DNA of 64,000 nucleotides from the NCBI GenBank assembly GCA_023416655.1, contig JAEZHK010000127.1, forward strand, positions 1 through 64,000, written 5' to 3'. The translations under genes and the position numbers were made by a program. Shown here one piece after another: positions 26,753 through 36,145 of the stretch. Every line of letters starts with the position of its first letter. The first letter of the stretch is position 1. Origin of the DNA: Bacillota bacterium. GTDB lineage: Bacteria > Bacillota > Clostridia > Christensenellales > Aristaeellaceae. The notes beneath the pieces are model-generated. The model was not told the origin of the DNA. It was given only the letters and a program-made list of their open reading frames with translations, and made no database searches.

Positions 26753-27598
26753 TTAAAAGTGTTCGGTATCGCCCGGTCTGCCATTAACCTGCCGCATCTT
26801 AGAGGGCGACATCCCTAATTTTGTCGAAAAAAAACGGGAGAACGCCGACGCGCTCTTGAATCCGAGCGCATCGGCAACCTCGCCGACGGTCATACCCCGG
26901 ATGGCAAGCATGTCCTGCGCGCGCTTGAGCAGGACCTTTCGATGAAGCGCGACGGGCGCGACGCCGTAATAGCTGGAAAACCGGTTGCTCAGGTATGTGG
27001 GGTGCATGTTGAACTTCTTTGCGAATACATCCAGCGAAAGCCCCGGTTCCTTCAGCGACAGGATCATTTCCAGCATCTCCCGGAAGCAGTCCGGGATCCT
27101 CAAAAGCTCGTCGCTCCTGCGCGCTTCCTCCGCCGCGCCCAGAAGCCTTGCCATAATTTCGAGCGCGCTCGACCGCTTCAGGATTGCATTTTCGAGCGTG
27201 ACCGCATTGCCCATCACATCGTTGTGACGCGCGAAAGCCGCCTCAAACGCCTGCGCCTGCGCGTCGCGCAGCTCGAACACCAGCGGCAGCCCAAGCAGCT
27301 TCAGCACGTCCAATGTTTCATACAGCTTGTAGTCGAAGTGCCACCACATGAAAACCGTTGGCGCATCGCCCATTTTGATATGATCGTGCATCATTCCCGG
27401 AGGCACCAGGATCACGCTGCGCGGCCCCAGCGGATGATCGCTGCCCTCGGCCCGCAGAAGCGCCTGCCCCTCCTGAATGTAACTCATCACATAAAACGGA
27501 AAACAGCGTCCCTCCGCAATCATTTCCTTGCGAATATGGATTCCATATTCATAGATCTGCAGAGACGCGCTCAGCACCAACTCTTTGAATCCGGGCAT
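26753..27598 (-). CDS. AraC-family transcriptional regulator
   Basis: A 281-residue regulator. Residues about 10-150 form a cupin-like sensor domain (LLRAEGSDHPLGPRSVIL, VPPGMMHDH), and about 180-275 hold the two helix-turn-helix motifs, including LDVFAKKFNMHPTYLSNRF and VGEVADALGFKSASAFSRFF. It lies upstream of, and on the same strand as, the Gfo/transport/glycosidase operon, 305 bases away. It probably activates that operon in response to the imported sugar. A TATACT-like -10 box is visible at 27631-27636 on the minus strand without a good -35. Confidence 0.9.
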   Translation of the reverse strand: MPGFKELVLSASLQIYEYGIHIRKEMIAEGRCFPFYVMSYIQEGQALLRAEGSDHPLGPRSVILVPPGMMHDHIKMGDAPTVFMWWHFDYKLYETLDVLKLLGLPLVFELRDAQAQAFEAAFARHNDVMGNAVTLENAILKRSSALEIMARLLGAAEEARRSDELLRIPDCFREMLEMILSLKEPGLSLDVFAKKFNMHPTYLSNRFSSYYGVAPVALHRKVLLKRAQDMLAIRGMTVGEVADALGFKSASAFSRFFSTKLGMSPSKMRQVNGRPGDTEHF

Positions 27599-27838
27599 AA
27601 ACAGCCTCCGGTTCCCATGTTGTCACGAACCAGTATAGCACATTTCAAGGCAAACCCACATCAAATTTTGCTATACGCTGCTTGAGCCTCCGCGCCATTC
27701 GGCAACCTTTCAACCGAATCATAGGATGGCCTGATTCACCGCATTGATCTACCGGAAGCCCGCGAAAAAGAATCCAGGGTATTGTGACCGTCATCGGCTC
27801 GAGGAAGGCCGCCAAATGAAGTTGAATTTGATCGCGCC

Positions 27839-27867
27839 TTGACTTTAGCGCGTCCATGTGCAATAAT
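27839..27867 (+). promoter_or_regulatory. Promoter of the riboswitch-controlled cobalamin operon
   Basis: TTGACT (27839-27844), a 17-base spacer and AATAAT (27862-27867) form a near-consensus promoter directly ahead of the cobalamin riboswitch. The interval 27599-27838 between it and the AraC gene contains no convincing gene. Confidence 0.75.
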
Positions 27868-27889
27868 TAGTGCGAAAATCGAATATAGA

Positions 27890-28078
27890 GCATGGTTTCG
27901 CTACGGGCTTTCAGCCCCGGTGAGCGAAGAGGGAAACCGGTGAAATTCCGGTACAACAGCCATTACTGTATTTGACGGGTGCGAGGATACAATGCCATTG
28001 AGCCCTTGGGCTTGAGAAGGCGTTCTCGCGGGCGGCGCGCCGCCAGTCATAAGTCAGGAGACCTGCCTGCTCTGAATC
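27890..28078 (+). promoter_or_regulatory. Cobalamin riboswitch
   Basis: The core elements are present in order: GGGAAACCGGTGAAATTCCGG (27931-27951), ACAACAGCC and TTACTGT after it, a variable GC-rich arm around 28020-28045, and the B12 box AAGTCAGGAGACCTGCC (28051-28067), which matches the consensus very closely. Adenosylcobalamin binding would favour the terminator hairpin that follows and shut off the cob genes. The aptamer appears intact although the genes it controls are damaged. Confidence 0.93.
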
Positions 28079-28161
28079 GGATAGTTCTCGGGCAATGGAG
28101 AACGCCATGCCGAACTCGCAGAGCAGCTACGCCTTTTTGGCGTAGAAGAATGTGAATCGAT

Positions 28162-28197
28162 ATGCCTCCTTGCACACGCAGGGAGGCATTTTTGTTT
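28162..28197 (+). terminator. Riboswitch-controlled intrinsic terminator
   Basis: ATGCCTCC (28162-28169) pairs with GGAGGCAT (28182-28189) and is followed by TTTTTGTTT. It lies 10 bases before the cbiE start codon and is the natural expression platform of the riboswitch. A second hairpin, CTACGCC-TTTTT-GGCGTAG around 28125-28145, just upstream could take part in the alternative fold. Confidence 0.85.
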
Positions 28198-28206
28198 GGA
28201 GGGAAC

Positions 28207-29160
28207 ATGGAAAAGGTCCGGATGATCGGCGCGGCCGGGCGGCGAAGGCTGCCTGACGGACGAGGCGCGGGCGGAGATCGCTCGGGCGGAAATCGTCTAC
28301 GCCGCCGAAAGGCACGCGCATCTCGCGGGCGGAAAGCGTCGGGCGCCGGAGCCGCTGGAGCGCGCGCTGGAGGAGATGCGCTCGCATTGGAAGCTGGGCG
28401 CGAAGCTCGCCGTCGTGGTCTCCGGCGATCCGGCGCTGTATAGCCTCCTGCCTACACTTTCCCGTGCGTTTGGCCGGGAGAATCTATCGGTCATTCCGGG
28501 CGTCGGCGCGCTGTAGTCCCTGTGCCCGGCACTTAAAGAACCTTGGCAGGATGCCGCCATTCTGAGCGCCCACGGGCGGGAATTGTCCGGAAGCGCGCTG
28601 GCGCATGCCGTCCGCACCCATGAGCGCACGTTCCTGTTCTGCGATGCGCGGCACAACCCCGCCTGGCTGTGCGCCGCGCTCCGGGAAAGCGGCATCTCCG
28701 GTGTGGAAATCGCCGTGGGCGAACGGCTGAGCTATCCGGACGGGCGCGTCGTTTCCGGAGCGCCGGAGGCGATCGAGGGAGAAATCTTCGACCCGCTGTG
28801 CCTGACGAGAGTGCTCAATCCCCGCCCGGTCAAGGGCCTGCCGGACGTCGGGATTCCGGACGGCGAATTCGTCCGCGGGAAGACGCCGATGACCAAGAAA
28901 GGGATGCGCACGCTCGCCGTCGCCGCACTCAAGCTGAAGCCCGATTCGGTGGTGTGGGACGTGGGCGCGGGCGCCGGCGGCGTGTCGGTGGCGTGCGCGC
29001 GTCAGTACCCGGAAGGGGCCGTCTACGGGGTGGAGCGGGACGAAGAAGCTCTTTCGCTGATTCAAATGAACGCCCAGAAATTCTTCGCGACGAACCTTGC
29101 CGCCGTCCCCGGAACCGCGCCCGAGGCACTTCAGAACCTCCCCGCGCCTACCCATGTATT
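28207..29160 (+). pseudogene. cbiET: cbiET (precorrin-6Y methylase, C5,15 plus decarboxylating), disrupted and truncated
   Basis: A fused CbiE-CbiT gene of the anaerobic cobalamin pathway, damaged at three points. The start MEKVRMIGA is followed by a frameshift near 28230; the family sequence resumes in another frame as PGGEGCLTDEARAEI. A TAG at 28514 replaces the conserved glutamine after PGVGAL. The CbiT part has its SAM-binding motif (VWDVGAGAGGVSVACAR) but ends at PAPTHVF near 29160, about 60 residues short, where the cbiG start follows immediately. A normal GGAGGG ribosome site precedes the ATG. The protein cannot be made as one chain. Confidence 0.85.
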
Positions 29161-29167
29161 CATGGCC

Positions 29168-30054
29168 ATGACCCTCAAGGCGGCGGCGTTCACGGACCGG
29201 GGCGCGGCATGGAGCGAAAAGCTGGGCGTCCTGTCGAGCGGCCCGCGAGCGTCCTGAACTGGGCGGCGGAGGCGTTTCAAACGGGCGGTGCGCTGCTCTT
29301 CATCGGCGCTGTGGGCATCGCGGTGCGCGCCATCGCGCCTCACATCCGCTCAAAGCTCACTGACCCCGCCGTGCTGGTGATGGACGAGTTGGGCCGCCAT
29401 GTGATCACCATCCTGTCCGGGCACATCGGCGGCGCGAACGATCTGGCGCTTGCCATCGCGGAAAAGACCGGCGCGGAAGCCGTCATCACCACCGCGACGG
29501 ACTTAAACGGCCTGCCCGCCATTGACCATTGGGCGGTCAAAAACGGCTGCGCCATCGAAAACCCCTCGGCCATCCGGGCGGTTTCGGCGGCGGCGCTCTC
29601 CGGAAAGCCGGTGGGCGTGATGATCACCGAGCGGCTTCTGACGCCGCCGTTTCCAGTGACGCTGGTGCTCCGGCCCCGCACGCTGGTCATCGGCGCGGGT
29701 TGCCGCCGGGGCGTGCTCCCGAACCGCTTCGAGGAAAACGCGCTGGACTTTCTGAAATCTTCGGGCGTGTCGCTCCTCTCGGTGCGCGCGCTGGCGACCA
29801 TCGTCCTCAAGGCGGACGAACCCGCGTTTCAAGTCTTCTGCGCGTAATACCGACTGCCGCTTCTGACCTATTCGGCGGTGGAACTTTCCAAAGCCCCAGG
29901 CCTCTTTGCGCGCTCTGAGTACGTCAGGCAGACCGTTGGGGTGGACAACGTGTGCGAGCGAGCGGCGGCATTGGCCTCCGGCGGGCGGCTGCTCACGGGC
30001 AAGACGAAGTACGAAGGCGTGACGCTGGCGCTGGCCGGGGAGGAAGACACATGA
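29168..30054 (+). pseudogene. cbiG: cbiG (cobalt-precorrin-5A hydrolase), frameshift and internal stop
   Basis: CbiG opens the delta-lactone of cobalt-precorrin-5A. The N terminus MTLKAAAFTDRGAAW is in one frame; near 29225-29260 the match moves to another frame, with ALLFIGAVGIAVRAIAPHI, LSGHIGGANDLALAIAEKTG and VITTATDLNG. The C-terminal domain begins GAGCRRG and is interrupted by TAA at 29845, then reads on in the same frame through YRLPLLTYSAVEL to TGA at 30052. The stop sits where glutamine or a similar residue is expected. The last bases overlap the cbiH start (ATGA). Confidence 0.85.
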
Positions 30055-30766
30055 TCTACGTGGTGGGGCTGGGACTGGGCGACGCAATAATGCGCACAGC
30101 CGCCGCGACCGAGGCCGTCCGGCAGGCCCATATATTGGTGGGCTACGCCGCCTACATCGACCAGATAAGCGCGGAATTTCCGGAAAAACCCGTGTTTGAA
30201 AACGGCATGACGGGCGAAGTGGCCCGGTGTCAGAAAGCCTTGAAGTTTTCCCGGGAGGGGAAGACGTCGCTGTCGTCTGCTCGGGCGACGCGTCGGTGTA
30301 CGGCATGGCCAGCCTGATCCTGGAACTATCGGACGAAGCAGACGAAATCGAAATCGTGCCGGGCGTGACGGCGGCGCTGGCGGCCTCGGCAGTGCTGGGC
30401 GCGCCGCTCTCGGGCGACCTCGCCATCGTCAGTCTCTCGGATCTTCTGACCCCTTGGGCGGTGATCGAAAATCGGCTGAACGCGGCGGGCCTGGGGGATT
30501 TTCCGGTCGCACTGTACAACCCCGCCAGCCGGTCGCGCTCGGACCCCCTCCAGCGGGCGGCGGACATCCTGCTGCGCCACAAACCGGGCAAGACCCCCTG
30601 CGGCTGGGTGCGCAACATTGCGCGGGATGGGCAGGAGAAGAAAATCCTGACGCTCGCAGATCTCCGGGACGAGCAGGTGGACATGTTCACCACCGTCGTC
30701 GTCGGGAGCAACCAGACCCTCCTGAAAAATGGCAGGCTGGTCACGCCCCGGGGGTATCGGAAATGA
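30051..30766 (+). pseudogene. cbiH: cbiH/cobJ (precorrin-3B C17-methyltransferase), single frameshift
   Basis: The gene begins MIYVVGLGLGDAIMRTAAATE with the family's VGLGPGD-like SAM site, continues through GYAAYIDQI and ARCQKALKFSREG, then changes frame at a G-rich run near 30245-30257. It resumes as GGEDVAVVCSGDASVYGMA and runs to a normal C terminus with LTPWAVIENRL and FPVALYNPASRSR. One missing or extra base explains the break, so a sequencing error is possible. It overlaps cbiD by four bases. Confidence 0.85.
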
Positions 30767-31857
30767 TGCGGGAGGGCTTCACCACAGGCGCGTGTGCGGC
30801 GGCCGCGGCGCTGGCCAGCTGCCTCACGCGCCGGGACGGCGAGTGCCCGCCGAGGGTGGAGATTGTGCTGCCGGATGGGCGATCCTTCGCGCCGGAGATC
30901 CTCCCGCACGATGACTTCACCTGCGGCGTGATCAAGGACGCGGGCGACGACCCGGACATCACAAACGGCTGTGAGGTGCGCGCGCGGGTGGAGCCGGGTG
31001 AGCGGCCGGGGCCGGTCAGCTTCCGGGCGGGCGAGGGCGTGGGCGTCGTGACCGGGCCGGGGCTGAAGCTGCCGCCCGGCGAGGCCGCGGTCAACCCTGC
31101 GCCGCGGGAAATGATCGAGCGGGCGGTGCGCAGCGTATTCGGCCCGGCATCGGCGGTGGTCACCGTGTCCATCCCCGGCGGCGCGGCGCTGGCGCGGAAG
31201 ACGTTCAACCCTCGGCTCGGCGTCGAGGGCGGGCTTTCCATCCTGGGTACCACCGGCGTCGTCCGGCCCATGAGCGAGGAGGCGCTGAAGGAGACCATCC
31301 AACTGGAGCTTCGCGTGCACCGCACGAGGGGCCGCGAGGCGCTGGCGCTGACGTTTGGAAACCAGGGCGAGGAGGCGGCAAAGCGCGCCTTCCCCACCGT
31401 CCCCGTCGCGCAGATGAGCAACTTCGTGGGCTTCGCGCTGGACGAGGCGGCGCGGCTGGGCTTTACGCGGCTTCTGGTCGCGGGGCATCCGGGCAAGCTC
31501 GTCAAGGTCTCGGCGGGCGTGATGCAGACCCACAACCTCTACGCCGACGCGCGGCGGGAGGCGGTGATCGCGGTGCTGGCGCGGATGGGCGCGCCCTGGG
31601 CGCTGGTGGAGAGCGTGCACGGCTGCAAGACCACCGAGGCGATGGTGGAGGCGATCCGAGGCGCGAGATATCAGGCGGTGTGGGACAGGCTCGCAGACGC
31701 GGCGGCGGAATACTGCGAGGCGCGGGTCCGCGGCGCATTGGAGATCGACGCGGCGTTCCTGGACGGCGCGGAAGTCCTGGGCGTCAGCGGGCGGATCCGC
31801 CGGGATCAAAATCGATGGCGAAAGGGTGAGCGCGTGCATGGAACCGATGGAAATTGA
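30763..31857 (+). CDS. cbiD: Cobalt-precorrin-5B C1-methyltransferase CbiD
   Basis: An intact 364-residue CbiD, which methylates C1 of the ring in anaerobic cobalamin synthesis. The N-terminal REGFTTGACAAAAALA motif is diagnostic, followed by GEGVGVVTGPGLKLPPGEAA-type glycine loops and LSILGTTGVVRPMSEEA. It starts within an ATGA overlap with cbiH. Its upstream partners cbiE/T, cbiG and cbiH are disrupted, so it may have no substrate in this cell unless other copies exist elsewhere. Confidence 0.93.
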   Translation: MMREGFTTGACAAAAALASCLTRRDGECPPRVEIVLPDGRSFAPEILPHDDFTCGVIKDAGDDPDITNGCEVRARVEPGERPGPVSFRAGEGVGVVTGPGLKLPPGEAAVNPAPREMIERAVRSVFGPASAVVTVSIPGGAALARKTFNPRLGVEGGLSILGTTGVVRPMSEEALKETIQLELRVHRTRGREALALTFGNQGEEAAKRAFPTVPVAQMSNFVGFALDEAARLGFTRLLVAGHPGKLVKVSAGVMQTHNLYADARREAVIAVLARMGAPWALVESVHGCKTTEAMVEAIRGARYQAVWDRLADAAAEYCEARVRGALEIDAAFLDGAEVLGVSGRIRRDQNRWRKGERVHGTDGN

Positions 31858-32446
31858 AAAGAAGAGCATGGAAATCATCGAGTCGGAGCTGCCCTTCCCG
31901 CTTCCCGCGGAGGTCGCCCCGATCGTCAAGCGCGTGATCCACGCGACGGCGGACTTTGGCTTTGCCGAATCCTTACGCTTTACGCCGGGCGTCGTGCCGA
32001 AAATGCGCGGAATGTTGAAAAACGGCGCGCTGGTGGTGACCGACACCAACATGGCGCTGGCGGGCTTCAACAAGGCCGCCGCCCAGAAATTGGGCGTTCA
32101 GACCGCCTGCTTCATGGCGCTGGAAGCTGTGGCGGAAGAGGCCGCCGCACGGCGCGTCACGCGGGCGCGGGTCTCGATGGAGCGCGCGCTGAAGCTCCCC
32201 GGGCCAAAACTCATCGTCTGCGGCAACGCGCCGTCGTTCCTGACGCCGCTGTTTGAGTGCGGCGCGGCGGAGGACATCGCCGTCATCGGCACGCCCGTAG
32301 GGTTTGTGAACGTGGTGGAGGCCAAGGAGAAGCTGTGGCTAAGCGGCCTCCCCGCCATCGTTTCCATGGGGCGGCGCGGCGGCAGCAACGTGGCCGCGGC
32401 CATCGTGAACGCCCTCATGTACGGCATCGAGGGGGTGAGAGCTTGA
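31838..32446 (+). CDS. cbiC: Precorrin-8X methylmutase CbiC
   Basis: An intact protein of about 202 residues that moves the C11 methyl group to C12 to give (cobalt-)cobyrinate. Family segments visible include VIHATADFGFAESLRFTPG, VVTDTNMALAGF, IVCGNAPSFL, GTPVGFVNVVEAKE and SMGRRGGSNVAAAIVNAL. Several starts are possible (GTG 31826, ATG 31838, ATG 31847); 31838 is chosen because GGTGAG lies seven bases upstream. The start lies inside the end of cbiD. Confidence 0.92.
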   Translation: MEPMEIEKKSMEIIESELPFPLPAEVAPIVKRVIHATADFGFAESLRFTPGVVPKMRGMLKNGALVVTDTNMALAGFNKAAAQKLGVQTACFMALEAVAEEAAARRVTRARVSMERALKLPGPKLIVCGNAPSFLTPLFECGAAEDIAVIGTPVGFVNVVEAKEKLWLSGLPAIVSMGRRGGSNVAAAIVNALMYGIEGVRA

Positions 32447-33747
32447 GGATCATGATCGCGGGTACGATGAGCGGCTGCGGCAAGACCACCGTGACGCTGG
32501 CGATCATGGCCGCGCTCCGGGAAAAGGGGCTAACAGTCTCGCCCTTCAAGGTGGGGCCGGATTACATCGACCCCGGCTTCCATCAGGCCGCCTGCGGCCG
32601 ACCCTCGGACAATTTGGATGGCCACCTGATGGACGACTCCACCGTGAGCTCCATCCTGCGCGCGGGCGAGGAGCGCGCCGACATCGCCGTCGTCGAGGGC
32701 GTGATGGGCTACTATGACGGGATGCACGCCCGGAACTTTGCCTGCTCCACCTGGAAGATGGCTGTGGACACCCGCACGCCCGCGCTGCTCGTGGTGGATG
32801 CGTCGGGCGGCGCGGCCAGCGCGGCGGCGACGGCGTTGGGGTTCCTCCGCTTCAAGCGCAACAGCGGCCTTGCGGGGGTGCTGGTCAACCGCGTGTCCTC
32901 CCTCGGGCACTACAAGCTGGTGCGGGACGCTATCGAGGAATACACGGGGCTGCCCGGCGTGGGGTATCTGAAAAAGGACGCGGAACTAACGTTCAAAAGC
33001 CGCCACCTGGGGTTGGTCCCGGCGGAGGAGACGGAGGCGCTTTCCCGGCAGATCGAAAAAGCTGCGCAGCTTGCGCTTGAGACGGTGGACCTGGACGCCA
33101 TTCTCCGCCTCGCCGCGCTCGCGCCGCCGCTGAAAGGCACTCGGAAGTCTTTGCCCGACCGCAGCGGCTACCGGCTGGGCGTGGCGCGGGACCGGGCGTT
33201 CAGCTTCTACTACGAGGAAAACCTCCGGATGCTGACGGCTTCGGGCATGAAGCTGGTCTACTTCTCTCCCCTTCAGGATGAACGCCTGCCGGAGGGCTTG
33301 GGCGGGCTGTACCTGGGCGGCGGCTTCCCGGAGGTGTTTGCGCAGCAGTTGGAAGCGAACCGCTCCATGCGGGCGAGCGTCCGCGCGGCGCTCGAGGACG
33401 GCCTGCGCTGCTACGCCGAGTGCGGCGGGCTTATGTACCTTTGCCAAACCATCGACGGCCGGGAAATGGCGGGCTTCTTCCCCATCGCCTGCCGCATGAC
33501 CGAAAAACTCCAGCGCTTTGGCTACGTGAACGTGACCGATAAAACGGGGCTGACCTTCCCTGCCCACGAGTTCCACCACGCGGTGGCGGAGCCTTTGGAG
33601 GAGGTCGTCTGCGCGTTCCGGGTGGTCAGGTCAAGCGATCCGAACAGGACGTGGGATTGCGGCTATGAACAGGGGAACACGCTGGCGAGCTTTCCGCACC
33701 TGCATTTTGGCTCCCATCCGGAGCTGATCAGGAGGCTCTGGCCATGA
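32443..33747 (+). CDS. cbiA: Cobyrinate a,c-diamide synthase CbiA
   Basis: An intact 434-residue glutamine amidotransferase that amidates the a and c side chains. The N-terminal ATPase domain has a P-loop GTMSGCGKTTVTLA and FKVGPDYIDPGFH; the C-terminal GATase1-like domain has GLYLGGGFPE and the catalytic cysteine in CYAECGGLMYL. TTG 32443 lies in a TTGA overlap with cbiC and has GGGGGTG five bases upstream; ATG 32452 is the alternative. Length is slightly short of the usual ~455 residues, without obvious gaps. Confidence 0.92.
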   Translation: MRIMIAGTMSGCGKTTVTLAIMAALREKGLTVSPFKVGPDYIDPGFHQAACGRPSDNLDGHLMDDSTVSSILRAGEERADIAVVEGVMGYYDGMHARNFACSTWKMAVDTRTPALLVVDASGGAASAAATALGFLRFKRNSGLAGVLVNRVSSLGHYKLVRDAIEEYTGLPGVGYLKKDAELTFKSRHLGLVPAEETEALSRQIEKAAQLALETVDLDAILRLAALAPPLKGTRKSLPDRSGYRLGVARDRAFSFYYEENLRMLTASGMKLVYFSPLQDERLPEGLGGLYLGGGFPEVFAQQLEANRSMRASVRAALEDGLRCYAECGGLMYLCQTIDGREMAGFFPIACRMTEKLQRFGYVNVTDKTGLTFPAHEFHHAVAEPLEEVVCAFRVVRSSDPNRTWDCGYEQGNTLASFPHLHFGSHPELIRRLWP

Positions 33748-34082
33748 CGCACGGCGGCAACGTATGGCAGGGCGCGTCGCCCCGGGACTGGCTGGACTTT
33801 TCCGCCAACCTCCGGCCCGAAGGCCCGCCCGACTGGGTGATGAAGGCGATGGCCGTCGCGATGGAAAAGGCGCGCTACTATCCGGATCTTTCAATGCTTA
33901 AGGCGCGGGAAGGGCTTGCGGCCTACGCGGGCGTGCCCGCGGAGTGCGTCCTGCCCACGGCGGGCGGCATCGAGGCCAATGACATTATTTGCTGCGCGGG
34001 GATCGGGCGGGTTTTGACCATGCCGCCCATCACCGCCGCGCTGACGATGGCTTTCATCCTCGCGGCGGCGTGGGTGCTGTGA
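33744..34082 (+). pseudogene. cobD: cobD (threonine-phosphate decarboxylase) N-terminal fragment fused to a foreign hydrophobic tail
   Basis: The first ~80 residues (MTHGGNVWQGASPRDWLDFSA, then YYPDLSMLKAREGLAAYAG and VLPTAGGIEA) match the N terminus of the PLP-dependent decarboxylase CobD, normally about 360 residues. After about 33985 the sequence becomes a hydrophobic tail (ITAALTMAFILAAAWVL) and stops. The PLP-lysine region is absent. The tail resembles the end of a membrane protein, possibly the neighbouring CbiB lost in the same deletion (speculative). It overlaps cbiA by four bases. Confidence 0.8.
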
Positions 34083-34597
34083 TGGATGGATACTTCCGGC
34101 GCAAAAGATATGCCGCGCGCATTGGGGCGGCGCTGGCGGCGGCGCTCGTCAGCTTGGGCGACATGCGGATCCCGCCGGTGCGGGTGGCCGAAATCCTCTG
34201 GGCGAAGCTTTCCGGCGCGGCGGAGGCGGGCGGCTTCAAGGCAAACGAGCTGGCGGTGGTATGGGAGATCCGGCTGCCAAGGGTGCTGCTGGGCTTCCTC
34301 GTGGGCGCGGGGCTTGCGGTGGCGGGCGCGATCTTTCAGTCGCTCCTTGGAAACCCGCTGGCCGACCCCTATACGCTGGGCGTGTCTACTGGCGCCGCGC
34401 TGGGCGCAACGGCGGTGATCTTTTTAAACGTCACCTACGGTCTGACCCTGCCGCCGGTGCCCGCGGCGCTTCTGATGGCGGTGGCGGCGCTGGCCGTCGT
34501 AATCCTGATGGTGCAGCGGGGCGGCGGGATGATTTCCTCCAACCTCGTCATCGCGGGCATGATCGTGTCGGCCATCCTGTCCAGCGCGATCAGCTGA
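34082..34597 (+). pseudogene. BtuC/FecCD-type ABC permease, N-terminal half only
   Basis: 171 residues starting MDGYFRRKRYAAR, with the family hallmarks VWEIRLPRVLLGFLVGAGLA, IFQSLLGNPLADPYTLG and STGAALGATA. FecCD permeases for vitamin B12 or iron-siderophores are normally about 330 residues; this one breaks off after AGMIVSAILSSAI at 34594, where a sugar permease begins in another frame. In a B12-riboswitch operon it was probably a corrinoid importer subunit. Confidence 0.85.
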
Positions 34598-35301
34598 CGC
34601 TGGTGCAAAACACCCTGCTCTTGGCATTCTACTCGCTCCTTTTCAGCTTCCCGATCCCCATCCTCTTCTCGCTGCTTCTAAACGAGGTGCACGTCAAGCG
34701 TTATAAAAGCTTCGTGCAGTCCATGAGCTTTCTGCCCTATTTCATCTCCTCGGCGGTCATGGTCAGCATCCTGTACACGCTTCTGTCCCCCTCCACAGGC
34801 ATCGTCAACATCCTGCTCAAGCAGTTTGGCATGGACACCGTGTCCTTCATGACCCGGCCGGAGTGGTTCAGGCCGCTCTACGTGCTGCTCCAGGTGTGGC
34901 AGACCTTCGGCTACTCCGCGGTGGTGTACATTGCGGCCATCGCCAGCATCGACCCGTGCCTTTATGAATCGGCGGACATCGACGGCGCGACGCGGCTTCA
35001 AAAAATTACCCGGATCACGCTGCCCAACATGTCCGGCACGATCATCGTGATGCTGATCATCCCCATCGGCAACATTTTCACCGTGGACCTGGACCGCATC
35101 CTTTTGATGTACAACGCCAGCGTCTACGAGACGGCCGACGTCATCCAGACCTACGTCTACCGCATGGGCTTTTCCACCATCAGCTTCCCCGATTACAGCT
35201 ACGGCACGGCGGTAAACATGCTCAAGTCGATCGTCGCGTTCATCCTGGTGGTGGGCACCAACCGGCTTTCCGCCAAGGTCACCGAATCACGTCTATTTTA
35301 A
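34594..35301 (+). pseudogene. LplB-type sugar ABC permease lacking its N terminus
   Basis: 235 residues reading LTLVQNTLLLAFYSLLFSF onward, with PIPILFSLLLNEVHVKRYKS, the LPYFISSAVMVSILYTLLSP span and an EAA loop YESADIDGATRLQK, then a normal C terminus at 35301. The first ~75 residues, including the first membrane segment, are missing. The join to the BtuC fragment lies at about 34594. A GTG at 34603 could restart translation, but the product would lack the first span. Confidence 0.8.
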
Positions 35302-35314
35302 AGGAGGCGCGCCC

Positions 35315-36139
35315 ATGGAAGGCAAAAAAGGGTTCCCTGTTCGACGGCGTCAACGGCGCGCTTCTCTTCATCGTCGCGGTTGCGAGCGTATTCCCGTTTT
35401 TATACGTTTTTTTCCTGTCCATCAGCGACGGCCGCGCCGTGGCCAACGGCGATGTGCTCTTGTGGCCGATGGGCGTCAACCTGGAGTCCTTCCGGTTCAT
35501 CTTCTCCACACCGACGCTCTCGATTCTGTCGGGCATGATGAATTCCTTCCTCTACACCGCGGCGGGTACGGCCATTTCGCTGGTGGTCACCTTCATGACC
35601 GCCTTCGTGCTCACCCGCGCCCGGTTCAAGGGCCGCTACATCCTGATGAGCCTGTTTGTGTTCACCTGGGTGTTCGAGGCGGGCATCATCCCCTACTACA
35701 TCGTGCTCAGCAAGCTGGGCTATGTCAATAACCCGATGGTCATGATCATCCCCTTCGCCATCAACACCCAGTACCTCTTGATCGCCACCGCCTACCTGAA
35801 CAGCCTGCCCTGCGAACTGGAGGAGGCCGCGGTGGTAGACGGCGCGAACGACTTCCAGATCGCCTTCCGCGTGTTCCTGCCCGTGTGCAAACCCATCATC
35901 GCGACGATCGGGCTGTTCTACGCGGTCTACATCTGGAACCAGTACCTGGTGCCGCAGATCTACCTGCGCTCGGAGAACTTCCATACCATCCAGCAGGTGA
36001 TCAAAAAACTGGTGATCTCCCAGGGCGACACGGTCACGCTGTTTAGGACAGTCAATGTAAACGGCCACCTGGTGACCCCCTCCACGCTCTCCGCGGCGGC
36101 CATCTTTGTGGCGATGGCGCCGATCATCTGCGTGTATCC
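35315..36139 (+). pseudogene. LplC-type sugar ABC permease, frameshifted and 3' truncated
   Basis: ATG 35315 has a GGAGG-type site upstream. After MEGKKG the family sequence changes frame at a run of six A bases (35324-35331 region), reading GSLFDGVNGALLFIVAVASVF and then normally through MNSFLYTAAGTAISLVVTF and the EAA loop LEEAAVVDGANDFQI. It ends at MAPIICVYP (about 36139), where the usual final ~20 residues (FLQKYFVKG...) are lost and a DapA-like gene begins. The A-run frameshift could be a sequencing error; the 3' loss could not. Confidence 0.8.
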
Positions 36140-36145
36140 CCGGCG

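Noticed and set aside
29503..32073. An 856-residue open frame on the minus strand
   Set aside because: It runs antisense to cbiG, cbiH and cbiD, whose products match known families. It has the arginine- and proline-rich composition of GC-rich shadow frames and no recognisable domain.
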